The translations under genes were made by a program, and so were the position numbers. Under the pieces are notes generated by a model. The model had not been told where the DNA came from, ran no database searches, and saw only the letters and a list, made by a program, of their open reading frames with translations. A stretch of 64,000 bases of DNA. Source: Rhodocyclaceae bacterium (lineage in GTDB: Bacteria > Pseudomonadota > Gammaproteobacteria > Burkholderiales > Rhodocyclaceae). How positions within the stretch are numbered: position 1 is the first letter of the stretch; each line of letters begins with the position of its first letter. The stretch is taken from NCBI GenBank assembly GCA_016704145.1, contig JADJAS010000007.1, forward strand, positions 1,178,001 to 1,242,000, in the 5' to 3' direction. Shown piece by piece: positions 1 through 8,701 of the stretch.

Positions 1-2090
1 TGGCGGCCAGCCCGGAATTCGCCGGCGTGCAGAACGGCGACGCGGCGGCGCTGGCGAAGGATCGCGACCTGCTGTTCTCCCATCGTTATCTGCTCAGTCC
101 GGCCGTGAACCCCGGGCGTTTCACGGTCGACGGGCTGCGGCGGGCCATCGGCGACAGCATCGACCTGCTCGCCTCGCCGGCCGGGTTGATGATCAAGAGC
201 CTGCTGCCGCGCGATCCCACCGGCGAGATGATTGAACTGGTCGGCGCCCTGGGCGCCGACCATGGTCCGGCCAGCGCCCACGGTGTCTGGATGTCGCGCG
301 ATGGCCGGCGCGCGCTGCTGATGGCGCAGACCGTCGCCCCGGGCGCCGACACCGATGGCCAGGAGCAGGCGCTGGCGCGGCTAAGGGCCGCCTTCGGCGA
401 GGTCCGCGAGCGGTTGCCGCAAGCGGCGGACATGCGCCTGCTGGTCTCCGGCACGCCGGTGTTCTCGGTTGATGCCCGCCGCACCATCCGGGGCGAAGTC
501 GAACGTCTGGCCATCGTCAGCGGCGTCGGCATCATCGCGGTGCTGATGCTGGTTTTCCGTTCATTGCCGGCGCTGGCGCTCGGGCTGCTGCCCGTGGTCT
601 CGGGCGCGCTGGCCGGGGTCGCCGCCGTCAGCCTCGGCTTCGGCCATGTGCACGGCCTCACCATCGGCTTCGGCACCACGCTGATCGGCGAGGCGGTCGA
701 CTACAGCATCTATTACTTCGTGCAATCGCGGGAGGGCAACGATGGCGATTGGCGTGCGCGCTTCTGGCCGACCATCCGCCTCGGCGTGCTGACCTCGCTG
801 TTCGGCTTCGCCTCCCTGCTCTTCTCCGGTTTTCCCGGCCTGGCGCAACTCGGCCTCTACTCGATGTCGGGCCTGCTGGTCGCCGCCGCCGTGACGCGCT
901 TCGTGCTGCCTCCGCTGCGACCGGCGGGTTTTCGTCCGCCGGATGCCACGGCCATCGGCCGCGCCGTGGCGCCGCTGCTCGGCGGCCTGGGCCGGCTGCG
1001 CTGGCTGGCGTTCGGGCTGGCGGTGCTGGCGGTGGCGACGCTCGTCGTCCAGCGCGACCGTCTCTGGAATTTGCGGCTGTCGGAGCTGAGTCCGATGTCG
1101 CCGGCATTGCTGGCCCTCGACGAATCCTTGCGCGGCGAACTGGGCGCGCCGGGCCAGGGCTATCTGGTCGTCGTCGGCGCGCCCGAGCGCGAAGCGGCCC
1201 TGGCCGCCGCCGAGCGCGTCGCCGGGCGGCTGCAGGTACTGGTCGACCAGGGCGTCATCGCCGGCTTCGAGACGCCGACGCGTTTCCTGCCGAGCCGCGC
1301 CACCCAGCAGGCCAGGCGCGCCGCGCTGCCGGAACGCGACGAACTGGCGCGACGCCTGCGCGAAGCGACGGCGGGCCTGCCGCTGCGCGCCGAGAGACTC
1401 GCCCCCTTCCTCGACGATGTCGAGACCGCCAGAAGCGTCGAAAGTCAGCCGTGGCTGGACGCCGAGATACTCAAGGGCAGCCACCTGACCCTGGCGGTGG
1501 ACGCGATGTTGTTGCAACGGCAGTCGGGATGGTCCGTGCTGCTGCCGCTGCGCGCGCCGGCGGCTGGCGAGATCGATGCCGGCCGGGTGCGTGCCGCGGT
1601 GGCTGACGAACCTGGAGCGGCATTCCTCGACGTCGGCCGCGAAGCCAATCGCCTGTATGCCGAATACCTCGACGAGGCGATCGTGTTGTCGCTGGCCGGT
1701 TTCGCCGCCATCGCCGTGCTGCTGGCCGTCTCGTTGCGTTCGGTGCGCCGCCTGCTGCGCGTCATGGCGCCGCTGGCGATCGCCGTGCTGCTGGTCATGG
1801 CCGGCCTGGCGCTGGCCGGCGAGCGCATGACGCTGCTGCATCTGGTCGGGCTGCTGCTCACGGTCGCGGTCGGCTCCAACTACGCGCTGTTCTTCGACAA
1901 GGCCGATGCGGCCATCGAGCCGCGCACGCTGGCCTCGCTGGTGGTCGCCAACATCACGACGGTGATCGGCTTCGGCGCGCTGGCGACCTCGACGGTGCCG
2001 GTGCTGCACGCGATCGGCGTCACCGTCGGCCCGGGTGCCGTGCTGGCGCTGCTCCTGTCGGCGATGCTGGCGGGCGGGAGGGCGCGCTGA
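1..2090 (+). CDS. MMPL/RND-family exporter, 5' end outside the window
   Basis: The reading frame is open from base 3, so the start lies upstream. A GTG at 27 is only an internal candidate; about 695 residues are visible. It is an integral inner-membrane protein with two MMPL-type halves. The first membrane block (roughly residues 160-300 from base 27) carries the polar motif GEAVDYSIYYF, and the second, near the C-terminus, carries the equivalent VGSNYALFFDKAD. Each half also has a periplasmic domain. MMPL exporters of this size are standard members of aryl-polyene-type clusters, where they are thought to move the lipid-linked polyene across the inner membrane. The stop overlaps the next start (TGATG), so translation is probably coupled. 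A copy of the window's dispersed 25-bp repeat lies inside the coding region at 1440. The family is clear; the substrate is inferred from the neighbouring ketosynthases. Confidence 0.85.
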   Translation, partial: AASPEFAGVQNGDAAALAKDRDLLFSHRYLLSPAVNPGRFTVDGLRRAIGDSIDLLASPAGLMIKSLLPRDPTGEMIELVGALGADHGPASAHGVWMSRDGRRALLMAQTVAPGADTDGQEQALARLRAAFGEVRERLPQAADMRLLVSGTPVFSVDARRTIRGEVERLAIVSGVGIIAVLMLVFRSLPALALGLLPVVSGALAGVAAVSLGFGHVHGLTIGFGTTLIGEAVDYSIYYFVQSREGNDGDWRARFWPTIRLGVLTSLFGFASLLFSGFPGLAQLGLYSMSGLLVAAAVTRFVLPPLRPAGFRPPDATAIGRAVAPLLGGLGRLRWLAFGLAVLAVATLVVQRDRLWNLRLSELSPMSPALLALDESLRGELGAPGQGYLVVVGAPEREAALAAAERVAGRLQVLVDQGVIAGFETPTRFLPSRATQQARRAALPERDELARRLREATAGLPLRAERLAPFLDDVETARSVESQPWLDAEILKGSHLTLAVDAMLLQRQSGWSVLLPLRAPAAGEIDAGRVRAAVADEPGAAFLDVGREANRLYAEYLDEAIVLSLAGFAAIAVLLAVSLRSVRRLLRVMAPLAIAVLLVMAGLALAGERMTLLHLVGLLLTVAVGSNYALFFDKADAAIEPRTLASLVVANITTVIGFGALATSTVPVLHAIGVTVGPGAVLALLLSAMLAGGRAR
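1440..1464 (+). repeat. dispersed 25-bp repeat, copy 1
   Basis: Begins GAAAGTCAGCCGTGG and ends GACGCCG, with 2 mismatches to the consensus of the set (copies at 1440, 4227, 9306, 12715, 16717, 26598, 31152, 34230 and 57564). This copy lies inside the MMPL exporter reading frame. Confidence 0.6.
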
Positions 2091-2890
2091 TGGGCTGGCG
2101 GCCCAGCGCGACGATCAAGGCGAGCTTCGCCGTCCACGCCGGCGCTGCGGCTGCCGCGCTGGCCGCGCCCGGGTTCTGGCCCCACGCGCTCGCCATCGTC
2201 GCCGCCAACCAGGCGCTGCTCACCGCCGCCGGCCTGCTGCCCCGCGCCAGCCTGCTCGGCCCCAACCTGACGCGTCTGCCCGAAGCCAGCGCCATGCGCG
2301 GCGAGATTGCGCTGACCATCGATGACGGCCCCGATCCCGAAGTCACGCCGCGCGTGCTCGACCTGCTCGACGCCGCCGGGATGAAGGCGACGTTCTTCTG
2401 CATCGGCGAGCGGGTGGCGCGCCATGCCGCGCTGGCGCGCGCGGTGGTCGCGCGCGGCCACGCCATCGAGAACCACAGCCAGCGACATCTGAAGATGTTC
2501 GCCGCGCTCGGGCCGGGCGGCATGCGCCGCGAGATCGTCGAAGCGCAACGGAGCATTGCCGATGCCGTCGGCCGCGCGCCGCGCTGGTTCCGGCCGACCG
2601 CCGGCCTGCGCAATCCCTTGCTCGATCCGGTGCTGGCCGGCCTCGGCCTGCGGCTGGCCAGCTGGACGCGCCGGCCGTTCGACACGCGCTGCGGCGACGC
2701 CGACACCGTGCACGCGCGGCTGACGCGCGGGCTGGCCGCCGGCGACATCCTGCTCATGCACGACGGCCACGCCGCACGCACCGCGACCGGCGGGCCGGTG
2801 ATCCTCGCGGCGTTGCCGCGCCTGTTGGCCAGCCTCGGTGAGCGCCGCCTGTGTTCCGTTACCCTCGCCGCCGCGCTCGGCCATGACTGA
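2090..2890 (+). CDS. polysaccharide deacetylase (NodB-like) family protein
   Basis: 266 aa. Residues from about 73 form a NodB homology domain with the metal and catalytic motif TIDDGPD and, about 55 residues on, HSQRH supplying the HxxxH metal ligands. A later MHDGH matches the usual motif near the end of the fold. The N-terminus (about residues 10-55) is hydrophobic and alanine-rich and may anchor the protein in the membrane. The family removes acetyl groups from N- or O-acetylated sugars, using a divalent metal. The ATG overlaps the exporter stop by one base, and the next gene starts inside this one, so it belongs to the same operon. In aryl-polyene clusters such proteins probably tailor the glycan or lipid head of the product. 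The actual substrate cannot be read from sequence. Confidence 0.8.
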   Translation: MGWRPSATIKASFAVHAGAAAAALAAPGFWPHALAIVAANQALLTAAGLLPRASLLGPNLTRLPEASAMRGEIALTIDDGPDPEVTPRVLDLLDAAGMKATFFCIGERVARHAALARAVVARGHAIENHSQRHLKMFAALGPGGMRREIVEAQRSIADAVGRAPRWFRPTAGLRNPLLDPVLAGLGLRLASWTRRPFDTRCGDADTVHARLTRGLAAGDILLMHDGHAARTATGGPVILAALPRLLASLGERRLCSVTLAAALGHD

Positions 2891-3608
2891 TAAATTTCTC
2901 GGTCGCCTGCTCGACGAAGCCAGCCGGCCCTACCGTGCCGCCGGCCGTTTCGGCTACCACTTCGCGCGCGGCAAACTCGGCAGCGACTGCATTTTCCGCG
3001 AGCTGCTGCGCCGGGGCATTTTCCCGTCCGCCGCGCGCTTCCTCGACCTCGGCTGCGGCCAGGCCGTGTTCGCCTCGTGGCTGCTGGCGGCCCGCAAGCT
3101 TTACGAAGCCGGCGACTGGCCGGCCGATTGGCCCGAACCGCCGCGCGTGCTGGCGTTGCGTGGCTACGAGCTGATGGCCAGTGACGTCGCCCGCGCGCGC
3201 GCCGCGCTGGCCGATCGCGAGCCGCAAGTGGTCATCCGCCAGGGTGACATCCGCAGCACCGATTTCGGCCGGGCCGACGTGGTGACGATCCTCGATGTCC
3301 TGCACTACATCGACCACGCCGGCCAGGAAGACCTGCTGCGCCGCGCGCGCGCCGCGCTGCCGGCGGGCGGCCTGCTGGTGACGCGCGTCGGCAATGCCGC
3401 CGCCGGCCTGCCCTTCCATGTCTGCGACTGGCTGGATCGCGCCGTGATCCTGGCCCGCTGGCGCCGGCGACCGGTGCTCTGGTGCCGTGGCCTGTCGGAC
3501 TGGGTAGTGCTGCTCGCGCGCAGCGGCTTCGAGGTCGAGACCATGCCGATGAGCGAGGGCAAGCCTTTCGCCAATGTCATGCTGATCGCGCGGGCGAACG
3601 GCGCATGA
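2883..3608 (+). CDS. class I SAM-dependent methyltransferase
   Basis: 241 aa from the ATG at 2883, which overlaps the deacetylase stop by 8 nt. SAM-binding motif I is FLDLGCGQA (about residue 53) and the acidic post-motif is TILDVLHYID (about residue 135). The C-terminal part carries a short basic and hydrophobic stretch. The fold is the Rossmann-type methyltransferase. In aryl-polyene clusters a methyltransferase of this kind usually methylates the aryl head group, which is the likeliest job here, but that is inferred from context. An in-frame ATG 45 bp upstream is less likely because it lies deep inside the preceding gene. Confidence 0.8.
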   Translation: MTDKFLGRLLDEASRPYRAAGRFGYHFARGKLGSDCIFRELLRRGIFPSAARFLDLGCGQAVFASWLLAARKLYEAGDWPADWPEPPRVLALRGYELMASDVARARAALADREPQVVIRQGDIRSTDFGRADVVTILDVLHYIDHAGQEDLLRRARAALPAGGLLVTRVGNAAAGLPFHVCDWLDRAVILARWRRRPVLWCRGLSDWVVLLARSGFEVETMPMSEGKPFANVMLIARANGA

Positions 3609-3621
3609 CGGGGCCAAGACG

Positions 3622-4182
3622 GTGACAGTGCCGGCAACCGACGTGCTGCTGTTCTTCATCGGCTCGACAGCGATGGCCTGGTTCTCGCGCAAGGCACTGC
3701 GCCATCCCGGCAGCCACGGCTTCTATCGGTTCTTCGCCTGGATCGGCATCCTGGCGCTGGTGTCGATGAGCCACCGCGCTTGGGGCATGTCGCCCTGGTC
3801 GCTTCATCAGATGGCATCCTGGACGCTGCTGGGCGGCAGCATCGCGCTGGTCGCGCTCGGCATGGCGACGCTGGTCAGGCTCGGCCGGGTCAACGGCCAG
3901 CGTGGCGGCGGCACGCTCTACGACTGGGAGAAAACCACCGTGCTCGTCACCACGGGCATTTTCGCCCACATCCGCCACCCGATGTACGCCTCGCTGCTGG
4001 CGCTCAACTGGGGCGCCTTCCTGCAAGCGCCGTCCTTGCTCGCGGGCACGATTGCCCTGGCCGTTTCGTTGCTCCTGCTGCTGACCGCGCTGGCCGACGA
4101 ACGCGAATGCCTCGACTACTTCGGCCCCGCCTACGCCGAATACATGCGCCGGACGCGGCGCTTCATCCCGGGCATTTTCTAG
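3622..4182 (+). CDS. isoprenylcysteine carboxyl methyltransferase/PEMT-family membrane methyltransferase
   Basis: 186 aa from a GTG at 3622, 13 nt after the preceding methyltransferase and so probably in the same operon. It has four to five membrane segments. The conserved cofactor region near the C-terminus reads HIRHPMYAS, followed by NWG and by DERECLDYFGPAYAEYMRR, typical of the ICMT/PEMT family. These enzymes methylate carboxyl groups or lipids at the membrane using SAM. This gene is not a standard part of aryl-polyene clusters; it could modify the polyene lipid or be an unrelated passenger. A second in-frame GTG two codons downstream is an alternative start. Confidence 0.75.
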   Translation: MTVPATDVLLFFIGSTAMAWFSRKALRHPGSHGFYRFFAWIGILALVSMSHRAWGMSPWSLHQMASWTLLGGSIALVALGMATLVRLGRVNGQRGGGTLYDWEKTTVLVTTGIFAHIRHPMYASLLALNWGAFLQAPSLLAGTIALAVSLLLLLTALADERECLDYFGPAYAEYMRRTRRFIPGIF

Positions 4183-4226
4183 CGGCTCGAACCCGGCCAT
4201 GCCGCCGTCGCCGGCTGGCGGCCGGT

Positions 4227-4251
4227 GAAAGTCAGCCGCGGTGGCACGCCG
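4227..4251 (+). repeat. dispersed 25-bp repeat, copy 2 (intergenic)
   Basis: Starts GAAAGTCAGCCG and ends GGCACGCCG, with 2 mismatches to consensus. It lies in the 196-bp gap between the ICMT-like gene and the PAS kinase. Apart from this copy the gap shows nothing clear. Confidence 0.65.
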
Positions 4252-4378
4252 GGTCTGCCAGGCTGTCAGCGGGTTGACGAAGATCAAAGAAGCCGCGGAT
4301 GATCGGGTCGTCGAACTGTGACATCCTGAAGATCTCCGGCCATACTGAAAATGCAAATGCCACAGGGAGCGAGGAACG

Positions 4379-6346
4379 ATGAGTACGATGGAGGCTGCGA
4401 CAACCGGCAGTTTGGATTTGCTGTTCCGCGGGAGCTCGACGGCCGTATTGGCCGCGCGGCGGCGGGATGGCCGTATCTCCTACGTGAATGACGCATGTCT
4501 GGCGGTGCATGGGTACCGTCGCGACGAAGTGGTCGGTCGCACCGAACAGGATCTGCAATTGTGGAGCAACGACCACGGCCGGGCGGAGTTCAAGGCGGAG
4601 TTTGCCCGGCGCGGTTGTGTCAATGATTTCGTCTACGAGTACCGCGAAAAATCGGGAAAGTCGGGCTGCGGCCTCGTATCGGCGGTCGCGGCGAACGTCG
4701 ATGGCGAAGAGGGGGTGGTGACTTTTCTGTTCGCCGGCGAGAATCTCGATGAGGCGCAGCGGAGCCTCATCGAAGCCGAACGGAGTTATCGGCGGATATT
4801 CGACACCATGTCCGCCGGCTGTTTTCTTGCGCGCGTCCTCTACCGGGACGGCAAGCCCGTCGACATCGTCTATCTGCGGGTCAACAAGGCGTTCGAGACG
4901 ATGGCGGGCGTCACCAACGCCGTCGGCAAGCGGCGCAGCGCGATCTTCCCGGGTTGGCTTGCGCCGGCAGACGATCGGCTGTTGGAAATCTATGGCCGCA
5001 TCGCCGCCGGCGGTCCGGCGGAGCGGGTGGAACATTGTTTCGGCCGCTCGGCGCGAAGCTTCGAAGCGAGCGCCTACAGCCCGCAGCCGGGGGAAGTTGT
5101 CGTCATCATCGATGAAGTCACCGAACGGAAGCGGATCGAAGCCGAGCTGCAAGGCATCAAGTCGCGGTTGGAGGCGGCTTTCGCGGGCATGGAAGAGGCC
5201 GTGTTCATGACCGATGCCGGGGGAAGCGTCATCGATTTCAACGATGCCTACGTTGCTTTCAACCGGTTTCACGACCGGGCGGAAGTTCGAAGGGATCTGG
5301 CCAAGCTCGATGGCTTGTTTGACGTGACCAAGCCGGACGGCGCGGCGATGACGCCCGACGAGTGGCCGATATGCCGTGCCTTGCGCGGCGAACGCGGCCG
5401 CGACGCCGAATTCATGGTTCGGCGCAGGGATACCGGCGAATCCTGGCTCGCACGCGCCAATTTCGCGCCCATGCTCGATTCGGCGGGAACGATCATCGGC
5501 GCGGTGGTCACGTCGCGCGACATCACCGAAAGCCGGCAGCGCGACGAGGAACTCAAGGCCCACCGCGAACATCTCGAGGAACTGGTGCGTGACCGGACGG
5601 TGGAACTGGCCGACGCCAGATTGGCCGCCGAAGCCGCGAATCGGGCCAAGACCGCCTTCCTCGGCAACATGAGCCATGAACTGCGCACGCCGCTGAACGG
5701 AGTCATGGGCATGACCGAGCTGGCGCTGATGTATGCCAGCGACGACAAACAGGCGAGGTTTCTGAAGACCGCGCTGCAATCCTCGCGGAATCTGCTGGAG
5801 ATCATCACCGATATCCTCGAGGCCACCAGGATCGAGCTGAACGAGGTCGAACTGGTCAAGGAAGAATTCATCCTCGGCGACATGCTGCCGAAGCTCAGAA
5901 GCCGGCTGGGGGAGCGCGCCGCGGAGAAAGGCTTGGGGCTGGTGACGGACATGCCGGCCGAGCTTGCCCGGCAACTCGTCGTCGGCGACTGGCGGCGCCT
6001 GCTGGACGTGCTGGTCGCCTTGGTGCGCAACGCCATCAAGTTCACCGACCATGGCCTCGTTCAGGCGGTCGCGAGTCTCGGCCGGGAGGATCAGCGCGAG
6101 ATCGTCGTTCGCTTCGAGGTGCGCGACACCGGCATCGGCATGAACAGGGCGCTCCAGCAACGACTGTTCGACTTGTTCGCGCTCGGCGACGATTCGATGA
6201 CGCGCAAGCAGGGCGGCCTGGGCCTGGGCCTGTTCATTGCGAGCAGGCTGGTGGCGATGATGGGCGGCAGCCTGGGCTTCGAAACCGAACTGGATCGGGG
6301 CAGCGTTTTCTGGTTCGAAGTGCCGCTGGCCAGACTATCGACTTAG
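4379..6346 (+). CDS. soluble multi-PAS sensor histidine kinase
   Basis: 655 aa, no membrane segment, so a cytoplasmic sensor. Three PAS-type regions occupy about residues 10-125, 135-250 and 255-385, each ending in the usual (D/E)xTE-like linker (DEVTERKRIE, RDITESRQRD). A coiled linker leads to the HisKA domain with SHELRTP as phospho-acceptor box (about residue 433). The HATPase domain shows the N-box VRNAIKF, the G1 box DTGIGM and the G2 box GGLGLGLF. There is no receiver domain and no adjacent response regulator, so the partner lies elsewhere. The gene interrupts the polyketide-type cluster. Its last 12 bp overlap the end of the convergent rhodanese gene. Confidence 0.85.
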   Translation: MSTMEAATTGSLDLLFRGSSTAVLAARRRDGRISYVNDACLAVHGYRRDEVVGRTEQDLQLWSNDHGRAEFKAEFARRGCVNDFVYEYREKSGKSGCGLVSAVAANVDGEEGVVTFLFAGENLDEAQRSLIEAERSYRRIFDTMSAGCFLARVLYRDGKPVDIVYLRVNKAFETMAGVTNAVGKRRSAIFPGWLAPADDRLLEIYGRIAAGGPAERVEHCFGRSARSFEASAYSPQPGEVVVIIDEVTERKRIEAELQGIKSRLEAAFAGMEEAVFMTDAGGSVIDFNDAYVAFNRFHDRAEVRRDLAKLDGLFDVTKPDGAAMTPDEWPICRALRGERGRDAEFMVRRRDTGESWLARANFAPMLDSAGTIIGAVVTSRDITESRQRDEELKAHREHLEELVRDRTVELADARLAAEAANRAKTAFLGNMSHELRTPLNGVMGMTELALMYASDDKQARFLKTALQSSRNLLEIITDILEATRIELNEVELVKEEFILGDMLPKLRSRLGERAAEKGLGLVTDMPAELARQLVVGDWRRLLDVLVALVRNAIKFTDHGLVQAVASLGREDQREIVVRFEVRDTGIGMNRALQQRLFDLFALGDDSMTRKQGGLGLGLFIASRLVAMMGGSLGFETELDRGSVFWFEVPLARLST

Positions 6347-7354
6347 CGTACCGTGCAGGTCGGTGATCAGCTTCTCCAGTTCGTCGATGCGCCGCTGCAT
6401 GGACGCCAGGCGGCCGTTGAGGGCGCCGACGTTGAAGAAGCGCTCGTTGGCGGCCGGGGCGTCGAGCCGCGCGGCATAGCCGAGCCATGACGAGTCGTAG
6501 ACCTTGATGTTCCTGAAACCCAGCGTTTCCAGCACCGACGCCGTTTCTGCAGCGCGCACGCCGCTCTGGCAATACACGACGGTTTCCTTGCCCGGATCGA
6601 GCCTGGCGTAAAGCGCCTTGAGGTTTTCCGGCGAGGTCAAGGTCGCGCCGCTGTTGTCCGGCACCAGTCGGCGGGCGAGCTTGGTGGCCGTCTCGGGGTC
6701 CTTCCAGTTCATCTCGTAGGGAATGTTCACGGCGCCGGGAATGTTGCCGCCGCGAATGGCGCGCACGTCGTTGCCGGCATATTCACCGCTCGTGCGCACG
6801 TCGAGGATCTGCACGCTGCCGGCTTTGGCGCGGGCAACGACGTCATCGGTGCCGATGGCGAGCTGCGACTGCTCGGTCAGTTTCACGGTGACGGGCTTGG
6901 CCAGCGCGTTGTCGGTCTCGACCGCGCCGCCCGCCGCCTGCCAGCCCTCGATGCCGTCGTGGAAGACGCTGACGTTGGCCGCACCGAAATAGCGCAGCGC
7001 ATAGCGGCCGAAGTGGGCATAAGCCGACCCGCGATCCGCGTAGACGACGATCTCCCGGGCCGGATCGAGTCCCGCCTGGCCGAACAGTTTCTCGATCTGC
7101 GCCGTGTCGATGAAGTCTTCGGTCACCGGATTGCGCAGTACGACGCCGACGTCGCCGATGTTGATGGCGCCGGGAATGTGCCCCTTGCGATAGAGCGGCG
7201 TGGCGCGCACGTCCCAGACAATGGCGCCGCGCGCGATGGCGGCCTTGGTCTCGGCGGCGTCGACGATGGGCGCGGCGGCCTGGGCCGCGGCCACCAGGCC
7301 GGCCAGTGCCGCGATAGCGGCGAGCAGGGTTCGGGCAAGCAGGGGAATCGACAT
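6335..7354 (-). CDS. exported two-domain sulfurtransferase (rhodanese)
   Basis: 339 aa, starting at the ATG with a clear signal peptide (MSIPLLARTLLAAIAALAG, alanine-rich, ending near AQAA), so periplasmic. It has two tandem rhodanese domains. In the first the active-site loop reads YADRGS, with Asp where Cys is expected, so it is probably inactive. The second has VVYCQSGVRA with the catalytic Cys. An inactive N-terminal and an active C-terminal domain is the usual layout of thiosulfate/3-mercaptopyruvate sulfurtransferases, but the loop CQSGVRA matches neither the CRKGVT nor the CGSGVT class exactly. A predicted coiled segment ends the protein (RRIDELEKLITDLH). Its first codons are 153 bp from the divergent ketosynthase. 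Confidence 0.85.
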   Translation of the reverse strand: MSIPLLARTLLAAIAALAGLVAAAQAAAPIVDAAETKAAIARGAIVWDVRATPLYRKGHIPGAINIGDVGVVLRNPVTEDFIDTAQIEKLFGQAGLDPAREIVVYADRGSAYAHFGRYALRYFGAANVSVFHDGIEGWQAAGGAVETDNALAKPVTVKLTEQSQLAIGTDDVVARAKAGSVQILDVRTSGEYAGNDVRAIRGGNIPGAVNIPYEMNWKDPETATKLARRLVPDNSGATLTSPENLKALYARLDPGKETVVYCQSGVRAAETASVLETLGFRNIKVYDSSWLGYAARLDAPAANERFFNVGALNGRLASMQRRIDELEKLITDLHGTLSR

Positions 7355-7507
7355 CTTGTTGTTCCTCGTCTGTGGGATGGGCGCACCGATTATCGGGACA
7401 CCATCGCGGTGGTCAAGTTGCAACGCGGCAGACGTGGTCAATCGGCAGGCGCGGCGGCACCAATTTTCGGTCTGCTAAACTGCATCATCGCCTGATCCTG
7501 CCGCATC

Positions 7508-8701
7508 GTGACGCCTTTTCTGCTTGCGCATTTCACTGTCACCACCTGTCTCGGGCGCGGGCTGGCGGCCCATCGCGCGGCGCTGGAGCGCGCCGCCAGC
7601 GGCCTGCGGCACTGCGATTTCGAAACGGTGCGGCTCGACACCTGGATCGGCGAGGTCGACGGCGTGGATGACGTCCGCCTGCCGCTCGCGCTGGCACGCC
7701 ACGACTGCCGCAACAACCGCCTGGCGCTGCTGGGGCTGGCGGCCGACGGTTTCGAGGACGCCGTGCGCGCGGCGATCGGCAAGGTCGGCAAGCGCCGGTT
7801 CGGCGTGATTCTCGGCACCAGCACTTCGGGCATCCTCCAGACCGAACTGGCCTATCGCCGCCGCGATCCGGCCACCGGCGCCCTGCCCGACGATTTCATC
7901 TACCCGACCACGCACAACACTTACTCGGTGGCCGGCTTCGTGCGCGACTACCTTGGCTTGGAAGGGCCGGCCGTCGTCGTGTCGACGGCGTGCTCCTCGT
8001 CGGCCAAGGTGTTCGCCGCCGCCGCGCGCATGATCGAATGCGGCATCATCGACGCGGCGCTGGTCGGCGGCGTCGACTCGCTGTGCCTGACGACGCTCTA
8101 TGGCTTCAGTTCTCTCGAGCTGACCTCGACCGAGCCTTGCCGGCCGTATGACGCCAACCGCCGCGGCATCTCGGTCGGCGAAGGCGCGGCCTACGCATTG
8201 CTGGAGAAGCCGTCTGGCTCGCTCGACGCCGACGCCATCCTGCTGCTCGGCGCGGGCGAATCGAGCGACGCGTATCACATGTCGTCGCCGCATCCCGATG
8301 GCCTCGGTGCGCGGCTGGCGATGGCGCGTGCGCTGGCCGACGCCGGCCTGCCGCCGTCGGATATCGACTACATCAACCTGCACGGCACGGCGACGCCCAG
8401 CAACGACGCGGCCGAAGGCAAGGCGGTGGCGGCGCTGTTCGGCGATCGTGTGCCGATGAGTTCGACCAAGGGCGCCACCGGCCATACCCTGGGCGCGGCC
8501 GGCGCCGTCGAGGCGGCGATCAGCGCGCTGGCGCTGCGCCACGGCTTCCTGCCCGGCGGCGCCAACACGCAAACGCCTGATCCGGCGATCGCCATCGACT
8601 ACCTGCTGGCGACGCGCAACGGCGGCGTGAGGCGCGCGCTGTCCAACTCGTTCGGCTTCGGCGGCAGCAATTGCAGCCTGGTGTTCGGGAGAGCGCGGTG
8701 A
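7508..8701 (+). CDS. beta-ketoacyl-ACP synthase (FabF/KAS II type, aryl-polyene-like)
   Basis: 397 aa from a GTG at 7508. It has the thiolase fold with the full Cys-His-His set: nucleophile in STACSSS (about residue 162), NLHGTATPSND (about residue 293) and KGATGHTLGAAG (about residue 321). It also has the C-terminal FGFGGSN motif. It condenses malonyl-ACP with an acyl-ACP. Four bases of its end overlap the next start (GTGA), and four further biosynthetic genes follow with overlaps, so this is the head of a tight operon. A catalytically complete KS followed by a KS-like chain-length factor, a hotdog dehydratase and a FabG-like reductase is the elongation module of aryl-polyene clusters. That product assignment is by context. 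Confidence 0.9.
   Translation: MTPFLLAHFTVTTCLGRGLAAHRAALERAASGLRHCDFETVRLDTWIGEVDGVDDVRLPLALARHDCRNNRLALLGLAADGFEDAVRAAIGKVGKRRFGVILGTSTSGILQTELAYRRRDPATGALPDDFIYPTTHNTYSVAGFVRDYLGLEGPAVVVSTACSSSAKVFAAAARMIECGIIDAALVGGVDSLCLTTLYGFSSLELTSTEPCRPYDANRRGISVGEGAAYALLEKPSGSLDADAILLLGAGESSDAYHMSSPHPDGLGARLAMARALADAGLPPSDIDYINLHGTATPSNDAAEGKAVAALFGDRVPMSSTKGATGHTLGAAGAVEAAISALALRHGFLPGGANTQTPDPAIAIDYLLATRNGGVRRALSNSFGFGGSNCSLVFGRAR

Noticed and set aside
4232..6160. 642-aa open frame on the minus strand
   Set aside because: It lies antisense to the PAS kinase, whose domains and motifs are complete; the translated frame shows no family motifs. High GC creates long antisense frames.
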